A DNA stretch of 64,000 nucleotides from CAWCWK01 sp963842125 (GTDB lineage: Bacteria; Pseudomonadota; Alphaproteobacteria; Rhizobiales; CAWCWK01). The notes under the pieces were generated by a model that was not told where the DNA came from, made no database searches, and worked only from the letters and a program-made list of their open reading frames with translations. Shown here piece by piece: positions 16,499 to 25,164 of this stretch (positions are counted from its first letter, which is position 1; each line of letters begins with the position of its first letter). The position numbers were made by a program, and so were the translations under genes. The DNA lies in contig CAWJFE010000005.1 in NCBI GenBank assembly GCA_963842125.1, forward strand, positions 620,001 through 684,000, in the 5' to 3' direction.

Positions 16499-18220
16499 TT
16501 AACTCGCCCGCGTGGGGTCAGTCATCGGATCCCCCATCTCGCGCCCGCTCGGTGCGTGGTCGGAGCGGCTGGAACCGACGGGGCGCTCGATCATACGGTG
16601 GACGCGCGGTTCGTGTTCGTCGATGTGGAGCGCGCGGATGCGCTCGAAATTGGCAAGGTCGGCCTGCGTGCGCCGGCTCGCGTCGCGGACGTATTCGAGC
16701 CAGGTCGGTGCGTGAAAGCGTTCGATCCAGAGGTCGGCCTCGGCCAGGTCCCGCAGCAGCGTCCACCGCCTGGCGCCGTCGCGCATCGTGATGCGGCGCC
16801 GCTCGTTCATGGCCTCGAGAAAGGCCGGCACGTTCTCCGCCGCGATCCGATGCTCGACCGTGACGACGATCGGCCCGGTGCGGGCATCGACGGGCACGGC
16901 CGTTTCGGGCTCGCGCCAGCGGTTGAGCGGCGAGAGATCGTCCTGCCCGCTGCCGGGAACCGCGCGCACCAGTCCGAACAGGCCGCTCAAGCCCTGGAGG
17001 GCGGCCGCAGAGAGAAGCGCGGTCTCGATCCCGCTCATCTCCGCCAGCCAACCGAAGATGCCGGCGCCGAGCGTCATGCCGCCAAAGGTCGCCATCTGAT
17101 AGATGGCGATGGCGCGGCCGACGACCCAGCGCGGCGTCGAGAGCTGGACGGTCACGTTGAAGGTCGAGAGGGCCAGCACCCAACCCGCTCCGCCAATCAT
17201 GAGGGCGGGCATGGTCAGCGCCAGCGAGCGGCTGAGGCTCGTCGTCAGCGCTGCGACGACGAGCGCGGTCGATGCGATCCGCACGATGCTCTCCGTGGAG
17301 AACCGCGCGCGCAGGCGTCGCGTGGAAAAGGCGCCGCCGACGGCGCCAAGACCGAACGCGCCCAACAAGAGCCCGAACGTCATCGGCCCGCCCGCTATGA
17401 GGTCCCGCGCGACGACAGGCATGAGGGCTGGCAGGGCGGCGGCCGATACGCCGAAGAGGCTGGAGCGGAGGAGCACGGTCCGAAGATTGGGCGAGAGCGC
17501 GACATAGCGCAGGCCCGCTCCCATCGCGATGTCGAGCCGCTCTGGCGGCAGCGCGCGCGGGGCGGTCTCGGGATGCCATCGGAGCAACACGACGATGAGG
17601 CCGAGATAGGAGAGCGCGTTGGTCAGGAACGCGCCGGCCGCGCCGACGGCCGCGACGATCGCACCGCCGATGGCAGGCCCGACCGAGCGCGCGATGTTGA
17701 AGCCCATCGAATTGAGCGCCACCGCGCTCGGCAGCGCCGCGCGGGGTACCATGTCGCCGACCGAGGCCTGCCAGGCCGGGTTGTTGAGCGCGGCGCCGCA
17801 ACCGATGAGAAAGGTGAACGCCAAGAGCCCCCACGGCGTCAACCAGTCGTTCCACGCGAAGAGGGAGAGCGTTGCCGAGACCCCCAGCATGTAGAACTGC
17901 GCGGTGAGCATGACGAGGCGGCGGTCGAGATTGTCGGCGATCGCGCCGGCCAGCAGCGAGAAGAGCATGATCGGCAGCGCCATCGACGCCTGGACGAGCG
18001 CCACGTCGCGCGGCGAGTTCGACAGCGTCGTCATCAGCCAGGACGCGCCGACGGCCTGCACGAGACCGCCGAAATTCGACGACAGCGACGCGAGCCAGAT
18101 TGCGCGGAAGATCGGAACCCGGAAGGGCGAGATGTCGGCGTCTTCGCCTGACACGGTCACATCGCCCAATTCGATCGCCTCCCGATGTCGTTCAGTCCGT
18201 CCGCAAGGCGCCGTCCTCAT
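16499..18220 (-). CDS. MFS exporter with C-terminal antibiotic-monooxygenase-like domain
   Basis: About 573 residues. The first ~400 form a 12-helix major-facilitator transporter of the EntS/MFS_3 type (PFRVPIFRAIWLASLSSNFG, then DNLDRR in the loop after helix 2). After the last helix comes a ~130-residue soluble domain beginning VTVEHRIAAENVPAFLEAM, with the length and pattern of an antibiotic-biosynthesis-monooxygenase ferredoxin-like fold. Fusions of this kind are annotated as MFS transporters; the substrate is unknown. Start choice is uncertain: ATG at 18220 is used, and GTG at 18160 (MTVSGEDADISPF) begins closer to the domain. Isolated gene, divergent from the GST. Confidence 0.8.
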   Translation of the reverse strand: MRTAPCGRTERHREAIELGDVTVSGEDADISPFRVPIFRAIWLASLSSNFGGLVQAVGASWLMTTLSNSPRDVALVQASMALPIMLFSLLAGAIADNLDRRLVMLTAQFYMLGVSATLSLFAWNDWLTPWGLLAFTFLIGCGAALNNPAWQASVGDMVPRAALPSAVALNSMGFNIARSVGPAIGGAIVAAVGAAGAFLTNALSYLGLIVVLLRWHPETAPRALPPERLDIAMGAGLRYVALSPNLRTVLLRSSLFGVSAAALPALMPVVARDLIAGGPMTFGLLLGAFGLGAVGGAFSTRRLRARFSTESIVRIASTALVVAALTTSLSRSLALTMPALMIGGAGWVLALSTFNVTVQLSTPRWVVGRAIAIYQMATFGGMTLGAGIFGWLAEMSGIETALLSAAALQGLSGLFGLVRAVPGSGQDDLSPLNRWREPETAVPVDARTGPIVVTVEHRIAAENVPAFLEAMNERRRITMRDGARRWTLLRDLAEADLWIERFHAPTWLEYVRDASRRTQADLANFERIRALHIDEHEPRVHRMIERPVGSSRSDHAPSGREMGDPMTDPTRAS

Positions 18221-18373
18221 GCATCCCGCCGAGAGAAGAGGGATCGGACATGTCGATATATCGCGCTTCGGTAGTTGTCGAAAGGCGTCCGGGGCGCTGG
18301 TCTGGAACCCCGGACGGAACGCCCTCATAGTCAGACCGAGCCCTTACGCGGGTTGTTCGAGAAAGGCGCAGAC

Positions 18374-18979
18374 ATGAGCTTGGAACTCTACGGACGGATC
18401 GATTCGTCCAACGTGCAGAGGATCCTCTGGGCGCTCGACGAGCTCGGGCTCGATGCCGTGCGGCACGATGTCGGTGGGCGGTTCGGCGGCCTCGATACGC
18501 CTGACTACGCGGCCCTCAACCCTATGCGGCGGGTGCCGACGCTGGTGGACGACGATCTCGCAATCTGGGAGTCCCCCGCGATCCTTCGCCATCTGGCGCG
18601 GCGCGAGGGGCGGTTCTGGCCGGCGGATCCGGCAGGAGCGACGCGGGCAGATATCGCGATGGAGTGGACGGGGAGCACCTTCTGGCCGGCCGTACGGCCC
18701 GCGTTCCAGATGGTCGCTCACCAAGGACTTGCGCCGGAGGACGAGGACGTTCGGGCGGCGCTCGAAGCGGCTGGCGCGCATCTCGGCGTCCTCGAAGCCT
18801 TGCTGCAGGACGATCACGTCGCCGGGGCGGGCTTTTCGCTGGCCGACATCCCGCCCGCCATCACGCTGCACCGGTTCCTCCACCTCGATCCGGCTCGGGC
18901 GCTACCGCCTGCCGTCGCGACGTGGTGGAAGGCGATCCGCGCCCGCCCGGCGTTCGCGGCCCATGTCCGGGTCGCCTAG
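18374..18979 (+). CDS. Glutathione S-transferase family protein
   Basis: 201-residue cytosolic GST. The N-terminal thioredoxin-like domain (LELYGRIDSSNVQRILWAL, then NPMRRVPTLVDDDLAIWESPAIL with the cis-Pro and the glutathione-binding E-S pair) is followed by an all-helical C-terminal domain with FSLADI near residue 155. The ATG has AGAAAGG 7 nt upstream. It stands alone and is followed by intergenic repeats, so its substrate (detoxification or dehalogenation) cannot be inferred. Confidence 0.9.
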   Translation: MSLELYGRIDSSNVQRILWALDELGLDAVRHDVGGRFGGLDTPDYAALNPMRRVPTLVDDDLAIWESPAILRHLARREGRFWPADPAGATRADIAMEWTGSTFWPAVRPAFQMVAHQGLAPEDEDVRAALEAAGAHLGVLEALLQDDHVAGAGFSLADIPPAITLHRFLHLDPARALPPAVATWWKAIRARPAFAAHVRVA

Positions 18980-19007
18980 GCAGAGCGACGGGTGTGCGGG
19001 CCTCCTT

Positions 19008-19115
19008 CTAGAGCGCGTCCGGTTCATATCCAATCACCGAACGCGCTATAGGGCCCTGTTTTTGCGCGGTTCCTTACGCTGCGGTGCTATCGCACCTTCG
19101 CCGGAACGGCTCTAG
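19008..19115. repeat. 108-bp RIME-like intergenic element
   Basis: Bounded by imperfect terminal inverted repeats CTAGAGCGCGTCCGG (19008-19022) and CCGGAACGGCTCTAG (19101-19115), 12 of 15 matching. Its size and its GAGCGC...GCGCT internal palindrome resemble rhizobial intergenic mosaic elements. It contains no gene. It lies in the convergent gap between the GST and the quinone oxidoreductase. Confidence 0.55.
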
Positions 19116-19160
19116 GGCCGCGCCAGCAAAGCTTGGTCTGGAAGGCAACCTCGCCTCCAA

Positions 19161-19193
19161 CCGTCATTCTCGGGCATCGACCCGAGGATGACG
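19161..19193. repeat. Palindromic REP-like repeat
   Basis: CGTCAT-T-CTCGGG, a short loop, then CCCGAG-G-ATGACG. The same palindrome recurs at 60758-60788 and inverted at 60881-60910. It may also terminate the two convergent transcripts here. Confidence 0.75.
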
Positions 19194-19236
19194 AGGAGGA
19201 GAGGGCGCAGGTCGAGCGCAGGTCTGTTAGAAGGGC

Positions 19237-20235
19237 TCAACCGACCTCGAGCACGATCTTACCGACGTGCCGCCCAGCTTCCAACTCCGCGTGCGCCGCA
19301 CCCGCGTCCCTAAGGGCGTGGACCGACTGGATGATCGGCCGGACCGTGCCGGCCTCGATGAGGGGCCAGACCTTTTCCGACAGATCCGCCGCGATCCGTC
19401 CCTTCGCCTGCGGGCTCTGGGGGCGGAGCGTCGATCCGGTGAGGGTCTGGCGGCGGCGGACCATGCGCTCGACGTTCACTTCGCCCTTGCGCCCGCCGAG
19501 GAAGGCGATGACGACGAGACGGCCGTCCATCGCGAGGCAGCCGAGGTTTCGCTCCAGGTAGGCGGCGCACATGATGTCGAGGATGACGTCGGCGCCGTTG
19601 CCGTCCGTGACCTCCATCACCCGGGCCTCGAAGTCCTCGGCCTTGTAGTCGATCGCGACGTCGGCGCCGATCTCGCGGCAGCGGGAGACCTTGTCGGGCC
19701 CGCCGGCGGTGGTGAGCACGCGCGCGCCGAAGGCCTTGGCGAGTTGGATCGCCGTCGTGCCGATGCCGCTCGCGCCGCCATGGACGAGGATCGTCTCTCC
19801 CGCCCGCAATCGCCCGATGCGAAAGACGTTGGTCCAGACGGTGAAATAGGTTTCCGGCAGCGCGGCGGCCTCGACGGCGGTCAGGTTGGAGGGCCAGGGC
19901 AGGACCTGCTCGACGGGCGCGACGCAATATTCGGCATAGCCTCCGCCCGCCACGAGGGCGCAGACCTTGCGCCCGAGAAGCGCCTCGTCGGCGCCGTCGC
20001 CCAGCGCGACGACCTCGCCCGCCACCTCGAGCCCCAGCCCCTCGGTGATCCCCGGCGGCGGTGCGTAGTTGCCTTGGCGCTGATGAAGGTCGGGCCGGTT
20101 CACGCCCGCCGCCGCGACCTTGACGAGCACCTCGCCGGGCCCCGGCTCGGGCCGGGCGACGTCTCGCGGCTCCAGCACATCCGGGCCGCCAGGCTCGCGG
20201 GCGAAGATGGCGGTCATACGGTCGGGTAGGGTCAT
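19237..20235 (-). CDS. NAD(P)H quinone oxidoreductase (zinc-independent MDR, PIG3-like)
   Basis: 332-residue medium-chain reductase. An N-terminal GroES-like part (NRPDLHQRQGNYAPPPG) is followed by the Rossmann motif VHGGASGIGTTAIQLAKAFG and a C-terminal EAGRHVGKIVLEV. No structural zinc cysteine cluster is visible, so it belongs to the zeta-crystallin/PIG3 quinone oxidoreductase group. It is the last gene of the carboxylate operon, 27 nt after the SDR, and might reduce an enoyl or quinone intermediate; this is inference. Confidence 0.88.
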   Translation of the reverse strand: MTLPDRMTAIFAREPGGPDVLEPRDVARPEPGPGEVLVKVAAAGVNRPDLHQRQGNYAPPPGITEGLGLEVAGEVVALGDGADEALLGRKVCALVAGGGYAEYCVAPVEQVLPWPSNLTAVEAAALPETYFTVWTNVFRIGRLRAGETILVHGGASGIGTTAIQLAKAFGARVLTTAGGPDKVSRCREIGADVAIDYKAEDFEARVMEVTDGNGADVILDIMCAAYLERNLGCLAMDGRLVVIAFLGGRKGEVNVERMVRRRQTLTGSTLRPQSPQAKGRIAADLSEKVWPLIEAGTVRPIIQSVHALRDAGAAHAELEAGRHVGKIVLEVG

Positions 20236-20262
20236 GGGCTGGGATCCTTCGGGGGACTGGCG

Positions 20263-21111
20263 TTACGGCGCCGTGCGGACGGTGGCCGAGAGGCCGCCGT
20301 CGACGACGAGTTCGGTTCCGGTAATGTAGGCTGCGCGGTCGGAAGCGAGGAAGAGCGCGGCCTCGGCCACATCGTCCGCCCGGCCCATGCGTTGCAGCGG
20401 GCATTGACGCGCGCGGGAGGCCCGCATGGCGTCGAGCGAGGCGTCGCCTGAATCGTCGGCATAGGCCTTGGCGAGCGTGCGCTCGATGCGCGGCGTGTCG
20501 ATAAGGCCGGCGACGATGGCGTTGGCGCGGATGCCGTGCGCCGCCTCCTCGCAAGCCAGCAGGCGCATGAAGTGGATGGCCGCCGCCTTCGTCGCGCCAT
20601 AGGCGAGGTGGGCGTAACCGACGTCTCGAATGCCAGCGATCGAAGACGTCGTGAGGATGACGCCCGCGCCTCGTGATCGCATGGTCGGGAGCACGGCCTG
20701 CGACGCGACGTGGAGGCAGGTCAGGTTCGCGTCGGCGAAGAGGCGCCATTGGGCGGGCGTGGTCTTGGCCGACGATCCGGCCTGCCCCAGGCCCACATTG
20801 GCGTAGAGGATGTCGAGCCGGCCGAGGCGCTCCGGTACGCGTTGCAGGAGATCGGTCAGGGCGTCGTCGTCGGTGACGTCGCAGGCCAGCGCCTCGCCGC
20901 GACCGCCCGCGATCTCTATGGCGGCGAGCGTATGTCTGGCGGCGGCCTCCGACGCATCGACGACCACGACGCGGGCGCCCTCTCGTGCGAAGGCGAGGCA
21001 GATTGCCATGCCGATGCCGGTCAGCGCATGGTCCTCGCCCCCGCCACCCAGCACGACGGCGACCCGACCCTCGAGCTCCATCATCTGGCCTCGTCTCTGA
21101 TCCGCGCTCAT
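20263..21111 (-). CDS. Short-chain dehydrogenase/reductase with an unusual nucleotide loop
   Basis: 282-residue SDR with TSSIAG, YGATK (Tyr and Lys of the catalytic triad) and the C-terminal ITGTELVVDGG. The dinucleotide loop is lengthened, VVLGGGGEDHALTGIGMAI in place of TGxxxGIG. The start is ATG at 21111, which overlaps the tctA stop (ATGA); the second and third Met (21084, 21081) are alternatives. It lies between TctA and the quinone oxidoreductase in the operon and probably oxidises a hydroxyacyl or hydroxy-acid intermediate (inference). Confidence 0.85.
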   Translation of the reverse strand: MSADQRRGQMMELEGRVAVVLGGGGEDHALTGIGMAICLAFAREGARVVVVDASEAAARHTLAAIEIAGGRGEALACDVTDDDALTDLLQRVPERLGRLDILYANVGLGQAGSSAKTTPAQWRLFADANLTCLHVASQAVLPTMRSRGAGVILTTSSIAGIRDVGYAHLAYGATKAAAIHFMRLLACEEAAHGIRANAIVAGLIDTPRIERTLAKAYADDSGDASLDAMRASRARQCPLQRMGRADDVAEAALFLASDRAAYITGTELVVDGGLSATVRTAP

Positions 21112-22616
21112 GCTGGACGGTTGGAGATGGCGGGCGACGTGCGGGCCGCGCGGGCGGCCTGCCATTCCTTGCGCAGTCCGACGAAGAGCGAGAACGCGGT
21201 CGCCGCTATGAAGAACCAGCAGATCCACGAGCGCAGGAAGATCGAGGGGTCGTCCGCGATGAGGTAGGAGCGCCTCAGATTGTCCTCGAAGATCGGCCCG
21301 AGGATGAAGCCGATGAGGAAGGGGGCGGGCGCCATGCCGATGCGTGCCATCGCGAAGCCGACCCAGCCGAAGGCGATCATGACGAGGACGTCGAACATCT
21401 GATTCTGGACCGCGTAGGACCCGAAGACGCAGAAGAGCAGCACCAGCGGCATCAGCACATGGCGCGGGATGTCGGCGATGCGCGCGAAGTAGCGGATGGC
21501 GAAGCTGCCCATCAGGAAGAGGAAGCCCGACGCGACGACGATGCCGGCGAAAAGCGCGTAGATCATCGTGATGTTCTCCTGGAACATCAGCGGACCGGGG
21601 GTGAGGCCCTGGAGCATGAAGGCGCCGAGGATGACGGCCGTCACTACGTCCCCCGGAATGCCGAGCGCGAGGAGCGGGATGAGCGTGGCGCCCGCGACGC
21701 CGTTGTTGCCGCTCTCGGCCGCGGCGACGCCCTCGACCTCGCCGCGCCCGAAATTGTCGGAGAACTTGGAGGCCCGTTTCGCCGTTCCGTAGGAGAGGAA
21801 CGACGCCGCCGTCGCGCCGATGCCCGGAATAGCGCCAAGCGCCACGCCGATGAGGCTGCCGCGCACGATGGTCGGCAGGCAACGGCGGAACTCGGCCTTC
21901 GATACCCGGCTGCCGTCGGCTCCGCCGACCGCGAGCGGTGACACCTTCTGTAGGTAGAAGGCGATGACCTCTGGAATTGCGAAGAGGCCGATGAGAAGCG
22001 GGATGTAGCCGACGCCGCCCATGAGGTTGAAGTTGTCGTAGGTGAAGCGCTGCGTGCCGTAGACGAGGTCGAGCCCGACCGTGGAGAGGAGAATGCCCAG
22101 AAGCCCCGAGATGAGGCCCTTGACCAGCGAAGCGCCGGAGATCGAGATGACGATGGTGAGCGAGAAGGCGATAAGCCAGAAGAACTCCGGCGCTCCGAAT
22201 TGCAGCGCAAAGCTGGCGATGATGCCGGCGAGAAAGATGAGCGCGATGTTGGAGATCACGTCGGCGATGCAGGACGCGTAGAGCGCCATCTGCAGCGCCT
22301 TGCCGGCTTGGCCCTGCTTCGCCATCGGATAGCCGTCGAGCGCCGTGCAGGCGGCGGCCGGTGTGCCGGGCGCGCGGATGAGGATGGCGGTGATCGACCC
22401 ACCGAAGATGCCGCCCTTGTAGATGCCCACGAGGAGGAGGATGCCCGTTACCGGATCGAGCGCGAAGGTGAAGGGCAGGGCGAGCGCGACGGCCATCGTC
22501 GCCGTGAGCCCCGGGATCGAGCCGACCGTGACGCCGATCGCCACGCCGGCCGCGATGGCAAGGAAGTTCGCCAGCGTGAAGAAGAGGGTGAGGCTCTCGC
22601 CTAGCGTCTCCCACAT
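21108..22616 (-). CDS. tctA: Tripartite tricarboxylate transporter large membrane subunit TctA
   Basis: 502-residue polytopic membrane protein with 11-12 helices. Family motifs are IPGLTATMAVALALPFTF near the N-terminus, GIYKGGIFGGSITAILI-PGTP and the repeated GIPGIGATAASFLSYGTAK and LGIPGDVVTAVILGAFMLQG. The start MWETLGESLTL at 22616 has GAGGA 8 nt upstream. Together with TctB and the periplasmic TctC it imports carboxylates driven by ion gradients (family knowledge). Confidence 0.95.
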   Translation of the reverse strand: MWETLGESLTLFFTLANFLAIAAGVAIGVTVGSIPGLTATMAVALALPFTFALDPVTGILLLVGIYKGGIFGGSITAILIRAPGTPAAACTALDGYPMAKQGQAGKALQMALYASCIADVISNIALIFLAGIIASFALQFGAPEFFWLIAFSLTIVISISGASLVKGLISGLLGILLSTVGLDLVYGTQRFTYDNFNLMGGVGYIPLLIGLFAIPEVIAFYLQKVSPLAVGGADGSRVSKAEFRRCLPTIVRGSLIGVALGAIPGIGATAASFLSYGTAKRASKFSDNFGRGEVEGVAAAESGNNGVAGATLIPLLALGIPGDVVTAVILGAFMLQGLTPGPLMFQENITMIYALFAGIVVASGFLFLMGSFAIRYFARIADIPRHVLMPLVLLFCVFGSYAVQNQMFDVLVMIAFGWVGFAMARIGMAPAPFLIGFILGPIFEDNLRRSYLIADDPSIFLRSWICWFFIAATAFSLFVGLRKEWQAARAARTSPAISNRPA

Positions 22617-22662
22617 CAGATCGTCCTCACGGCCCATGCAGAGCGCATCGTCACGATCCCGA

Positions 22663-23253
22663 TCACAGGAGATCTTCGAGGATGCCGGCCGGGAGCGGCA
22701 CCTGCGCGACCTGGGTGAAGAAGAGATAGACGCCGAGCGGCAGGGCGACGCTAAGGAGGAGGCCGCGCAGCACCGAACGCTCGCCGCCAAGCCAGAGCAT
22801 CATGCCCATCAGCACCACCGCGACCGGCAACATGCCGAGCGGTTCGGCGAAAGCGTAATAGGCCAGAAAGATCGCCAGGACGACGAGGAGGCGCAGCGGC
22901 CAGCGGGGCCGAACGTCGAGGCGGGCATCGTCCTCGGAGGGAACGCCCCGGCCAAAGGCGGCCTGGCAGCCGCAGACCAGACCGAGCAGTCCGATACAGG
23001 CCGTCAATACATAGGGCAGGAAGGTCGGCGACAGAGGCAGGGCCTTGACGGAGGACGGCGCCGTCACCCCGTGCGGGATCACCCAGACGGCCATCAGGAG
23101 CGCACCGAGCGCGGTGCCGAAGCCGAAGATGACGTCGGAGCGACTGCGCCGGGCGCGCAGGACCGGCAGGCCTTCCGGGCCGTCGCCGGGCAGGGCCGGG
23201 TCGACGGCGACTGTCGCCGGCGCATTCCCCTGTCTGACGGACCCTGCGTCCAT
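22663..23253 (-). CDS. tctB: Tripartite tricarboxylate transporter small membrane subunit TctB
   Basis: 196-residue protein with a charged N-terminus of about 45 residues, then four predicted membrane helices (VIFGFGTALGALLMAVWVI; YVLTACIGLLGLVCG; LRLLVVLAIFLAYYAF; LRGLLLSVALPLGVYLFF). Length and topology fit TctB. The start at 23253 has AGAGG 7 nt upstream. It sits between tctC (86 nt) and tctA (46 nt). Confidence 0.9.
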   Translation of the reverse strand: MDAGSVRQGNAPATVAVDPALPGDGPEGLPVLRARRSRSDVIFGFGTALGALLMAVWVIPHGVTAPSSVKALPLSPTFLPYVLTACIGLLGLVCGCQAAFGRGVPSEDDARLDVRPRWPLRLLVVLAIFLAYYAFAEPLGMLPVAVVLMGMMLWLGGERSVLRGLLLSVALPLGVYLFFTQVAQVPLPAGILEDLL

Positions 23254-23339
23254 GTCGAAGCCTCTCGCGTCGTCTCCGCCGGCAGGCGGGCCGGATGGCC
23301 CGCCCACGCTCTGCGGTCTACTTCGGCTGTCTCATCCGA

Positions 23340-24335
23340 CTACTCGACTGTGATGCCGGCATCGTCGACGATCGTCTTCCACTTGCCGAGCTCGTCTCCG
23401 ATGAAATTGGCGAAGTCCTCCGGCGTGCCGCCGATCACGGCCGCGCCGCTGGTGCCGGCATACTCCTGGAAGCTGTCCGAGGCGATCACCTCGTTGGCGG
23501 CCGCGTTGATCTTCTCCACGATCGCCGGGTCCGTGCCTGCTGGCGCGAGGAGGCCGAACCAGGACTGGGCGACGAAACCGTCGAGACCGTCGATGCCGGT
23601 CTCGGACAGGGTCGGCACGTCTGGCAGCGAGGCGTCGCGTTCCGCGGTCGTGACGGCCAGCGCGCGCAGCTCGCCTGCTCTGATCTGGGGCATGGCGGAG
23701 GGAAGGTTGTCGAACATCACGTCGACATCGCCCGAGATCAGCGCCGGCACGGCCTCGCCCGAGCCCCGATAGGGCACGTGGGTCATCTCGATCCCGGTCC
23801 GTGCCTTGAACATCTCGCCGGACATGTGGATCGACGATCCGGTGCCCGAAGAGCCGAACGTGGTGCTGTTCGCGCCCGCGTAGTCGAGGAAGCCCTGGAC
23901 GTCCTGGATGTCGCTATCCGCATCGACAACCATCACGTTCGGTATGCGGGTCAGCCAGATGACCGGCTCGAAATCGGCCTGGGCATCGTATTGGAGGTTC
24001 TTGTAGACCGCGGGCGCGATGCCGTGAGACGAGACCTGGCCCATGAAGAGCGTGTAGCCATCGTTGCGCGCGCGGGCGGCCTGCGTGGTGCCCAGCGTCG
24101 CGCCGGCGCCCGGCCGATTCTCCACCGAGACCGTCTCGTCCCACAGGGTGGAGAGACCCTCGGCCATGCGCCGGGAGAGGACGTCGGTGGCGCCGCCGGC
24201 CGAGTAGGGCACGATGATCGTCACGCGTTTGGAGGGGTAGTCCTCGGCCTGTGCGAAAGCGGAGGCCGTGAGCCCCAGCGAAAGGGCACCGGCCGCGAGG
24301 GCCGTCAGGCTCGTCGTCATCTTGGAACTCGTCAT
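23340..24335 (-). CDS. tctC: Tripartite tricarboxylate transporter substrate-binding protein TctC (Bug family)
   Basis: 331-residue periplasmic receptor with a signal peptide ending SAFAQA, then YPSKRVTIIVPYSAGGATDV, the Bug-family ligand motif. VENRPGAGATLGT and the central FGSSGTGSSIHMSGEMFK are also typical. GGGAGA lies 8 nt upstream of the ATG. It follows an SDR gene by 102 nt and precedes tctB. The ligand is a carboxylate of unknown type. Confidence 0.95.
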   Translation of the reverse strand: MTSSKMTTSLTALAAGALSLGLTASAFAQAEDYPSKRVTIIVPYSAGGATDVLSRRMAEGLSTLWDETVSVENRPGAGATLGTTQAARARNDGYTLFMGQVSSHGIAPAVYKNLQYDAQADFEPVIWLTRIPNVMVVDADSDIQDVQGFLDYAGANSTTFGSSGTGSSIHMSGEMFKARTGIEMTHVPYRGSGEAVPALISGDVDVMFDNLPSAMPQIRAGELRALAVTTAERDASLPDVPTLSETGIDGLDGFVAQSWFGLLAPAGTDPAIVEKINAAANEVIASDSFQEYAGTSGAAVIGGTPEDFANFIGDELGKWKTIVDDAGITVE

Positions 24336-24437
24336 CGGTCGTTTCTCCCGGTTTCTCGTCGTCGGCGGAGGCTTTGCGGCGCCCGCCTTCCTATGCCCTC
24401 GGTTCGTCCGAGGGGCTTTCCTTGTCGATCGGCCCCG

Positions 24438-25151
24438 TCAGACGGAGCCGATCGTCATACCGCCGCAGACGTAGAGGACCTGTCCGGTGACGAAGCCCGC
24501 CCGGTCGGAGGCGAAGAAGGAGACCGCATCGGCGATGTCGTCCGGCGTGCCCAGACGCTTGACCGGCACCCGCTCCAGGATCGCGCGGGTGCGCGGATCG
24601 TCTGGCGGATTGGCGGCGGCGAAAAGCGGTGTGTCGATCGGGCCCGGTCCGACCGCGTTGACGGTGATGCCGTGCGCGCCGAGTTCGAGCGCCCAGGTCT
24701 TGGTCATGCCGTGCAGCCCGGCCTTGGTCGCCGCGTAGACGGTGCGCAGCTCCTTGCCGAGGGCGGCGCGGCTGGAGACGTTCACGACGCGCCCGAGACC
24801 GGCCGCCTTCATCCCCGGCAGTAGCGCTTGGAGACAGACCAGCGGGGCCTTGAGGTTGAGCGCTCCGACGCGGTCGAAGGACGCCGGGTCGGTCTCCTCG
24901 ATCGAGGCCGGCTCCACGATGCCGGCATTGTTGACGAGCCTGGTGACGCGATGGTCCCGCGCAAAATGGGTGATGGCTTCGAATGCGGCGACCGCATCGG
25001 TCAGGTCGAGCGTCAGGTGCGCGTCGTGCTCGTCGTGCTCGGGATCGATACGGTCGACGACGAGGATGCGCAGACCATCGGTGCGCAACCGGCGCGCGAT
25101 CGCGGCACCGATATTGCGCGCCCCACCGGTGACGAGTGCATAGTCCGACAT
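24438..25151 (-). CDS. Short-chain dehydrogenase/reductase
   Basis: 237-residue SDR of the FabG-like classical type: ALVTGGARNIGAAIA, NNAG, NVSSRAALG, YAATK and PGPIDTPLF. It lies 13 nt after the citryl-CoA-lyase-like gene and upstream of tctCBA, so it likely acts on a substrate or product of that route, such as a 3-hydroxyacyl-CoA or hydroxy acid (inference). Confidence 0.88.
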   Translation of the reverse strand: MSDYALVTGGARNIGAAIARRLRTDGLRILVVDRIDPEHDEHDAHLTLDLTDAVAAFEAITHFARDHRVTRLVNNAGIVEPASIEETDPASFDRVGALNLKAPLVCLQALLPGMKAAGLGRVVNVSSRAALGKELRTVYAATKAGLHGMTKTWALELGAHGITVNAVGPGPIDTPLFAAANPPDDPRTRAILERVPVKRLGTPDDIADAVSFFASDRAGFVTGQVLYVCGGMTIGSV

Positions 25152-25164
25152 CGCCGCGCCCTCC

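Noticed and set aside
16103..18151. A 682-codon plus-strand frame opposite the MFS gene.
   Set aside because: Arg/Asp/His-rich composition without domains; the minus strand encodes a clear transporter.
20263..22614. A 783-codon frame as a single large protein.
   Set aside because: Its N-terminal 500 codons lie out of frame under tctA; only the SDR from 21111 is real.
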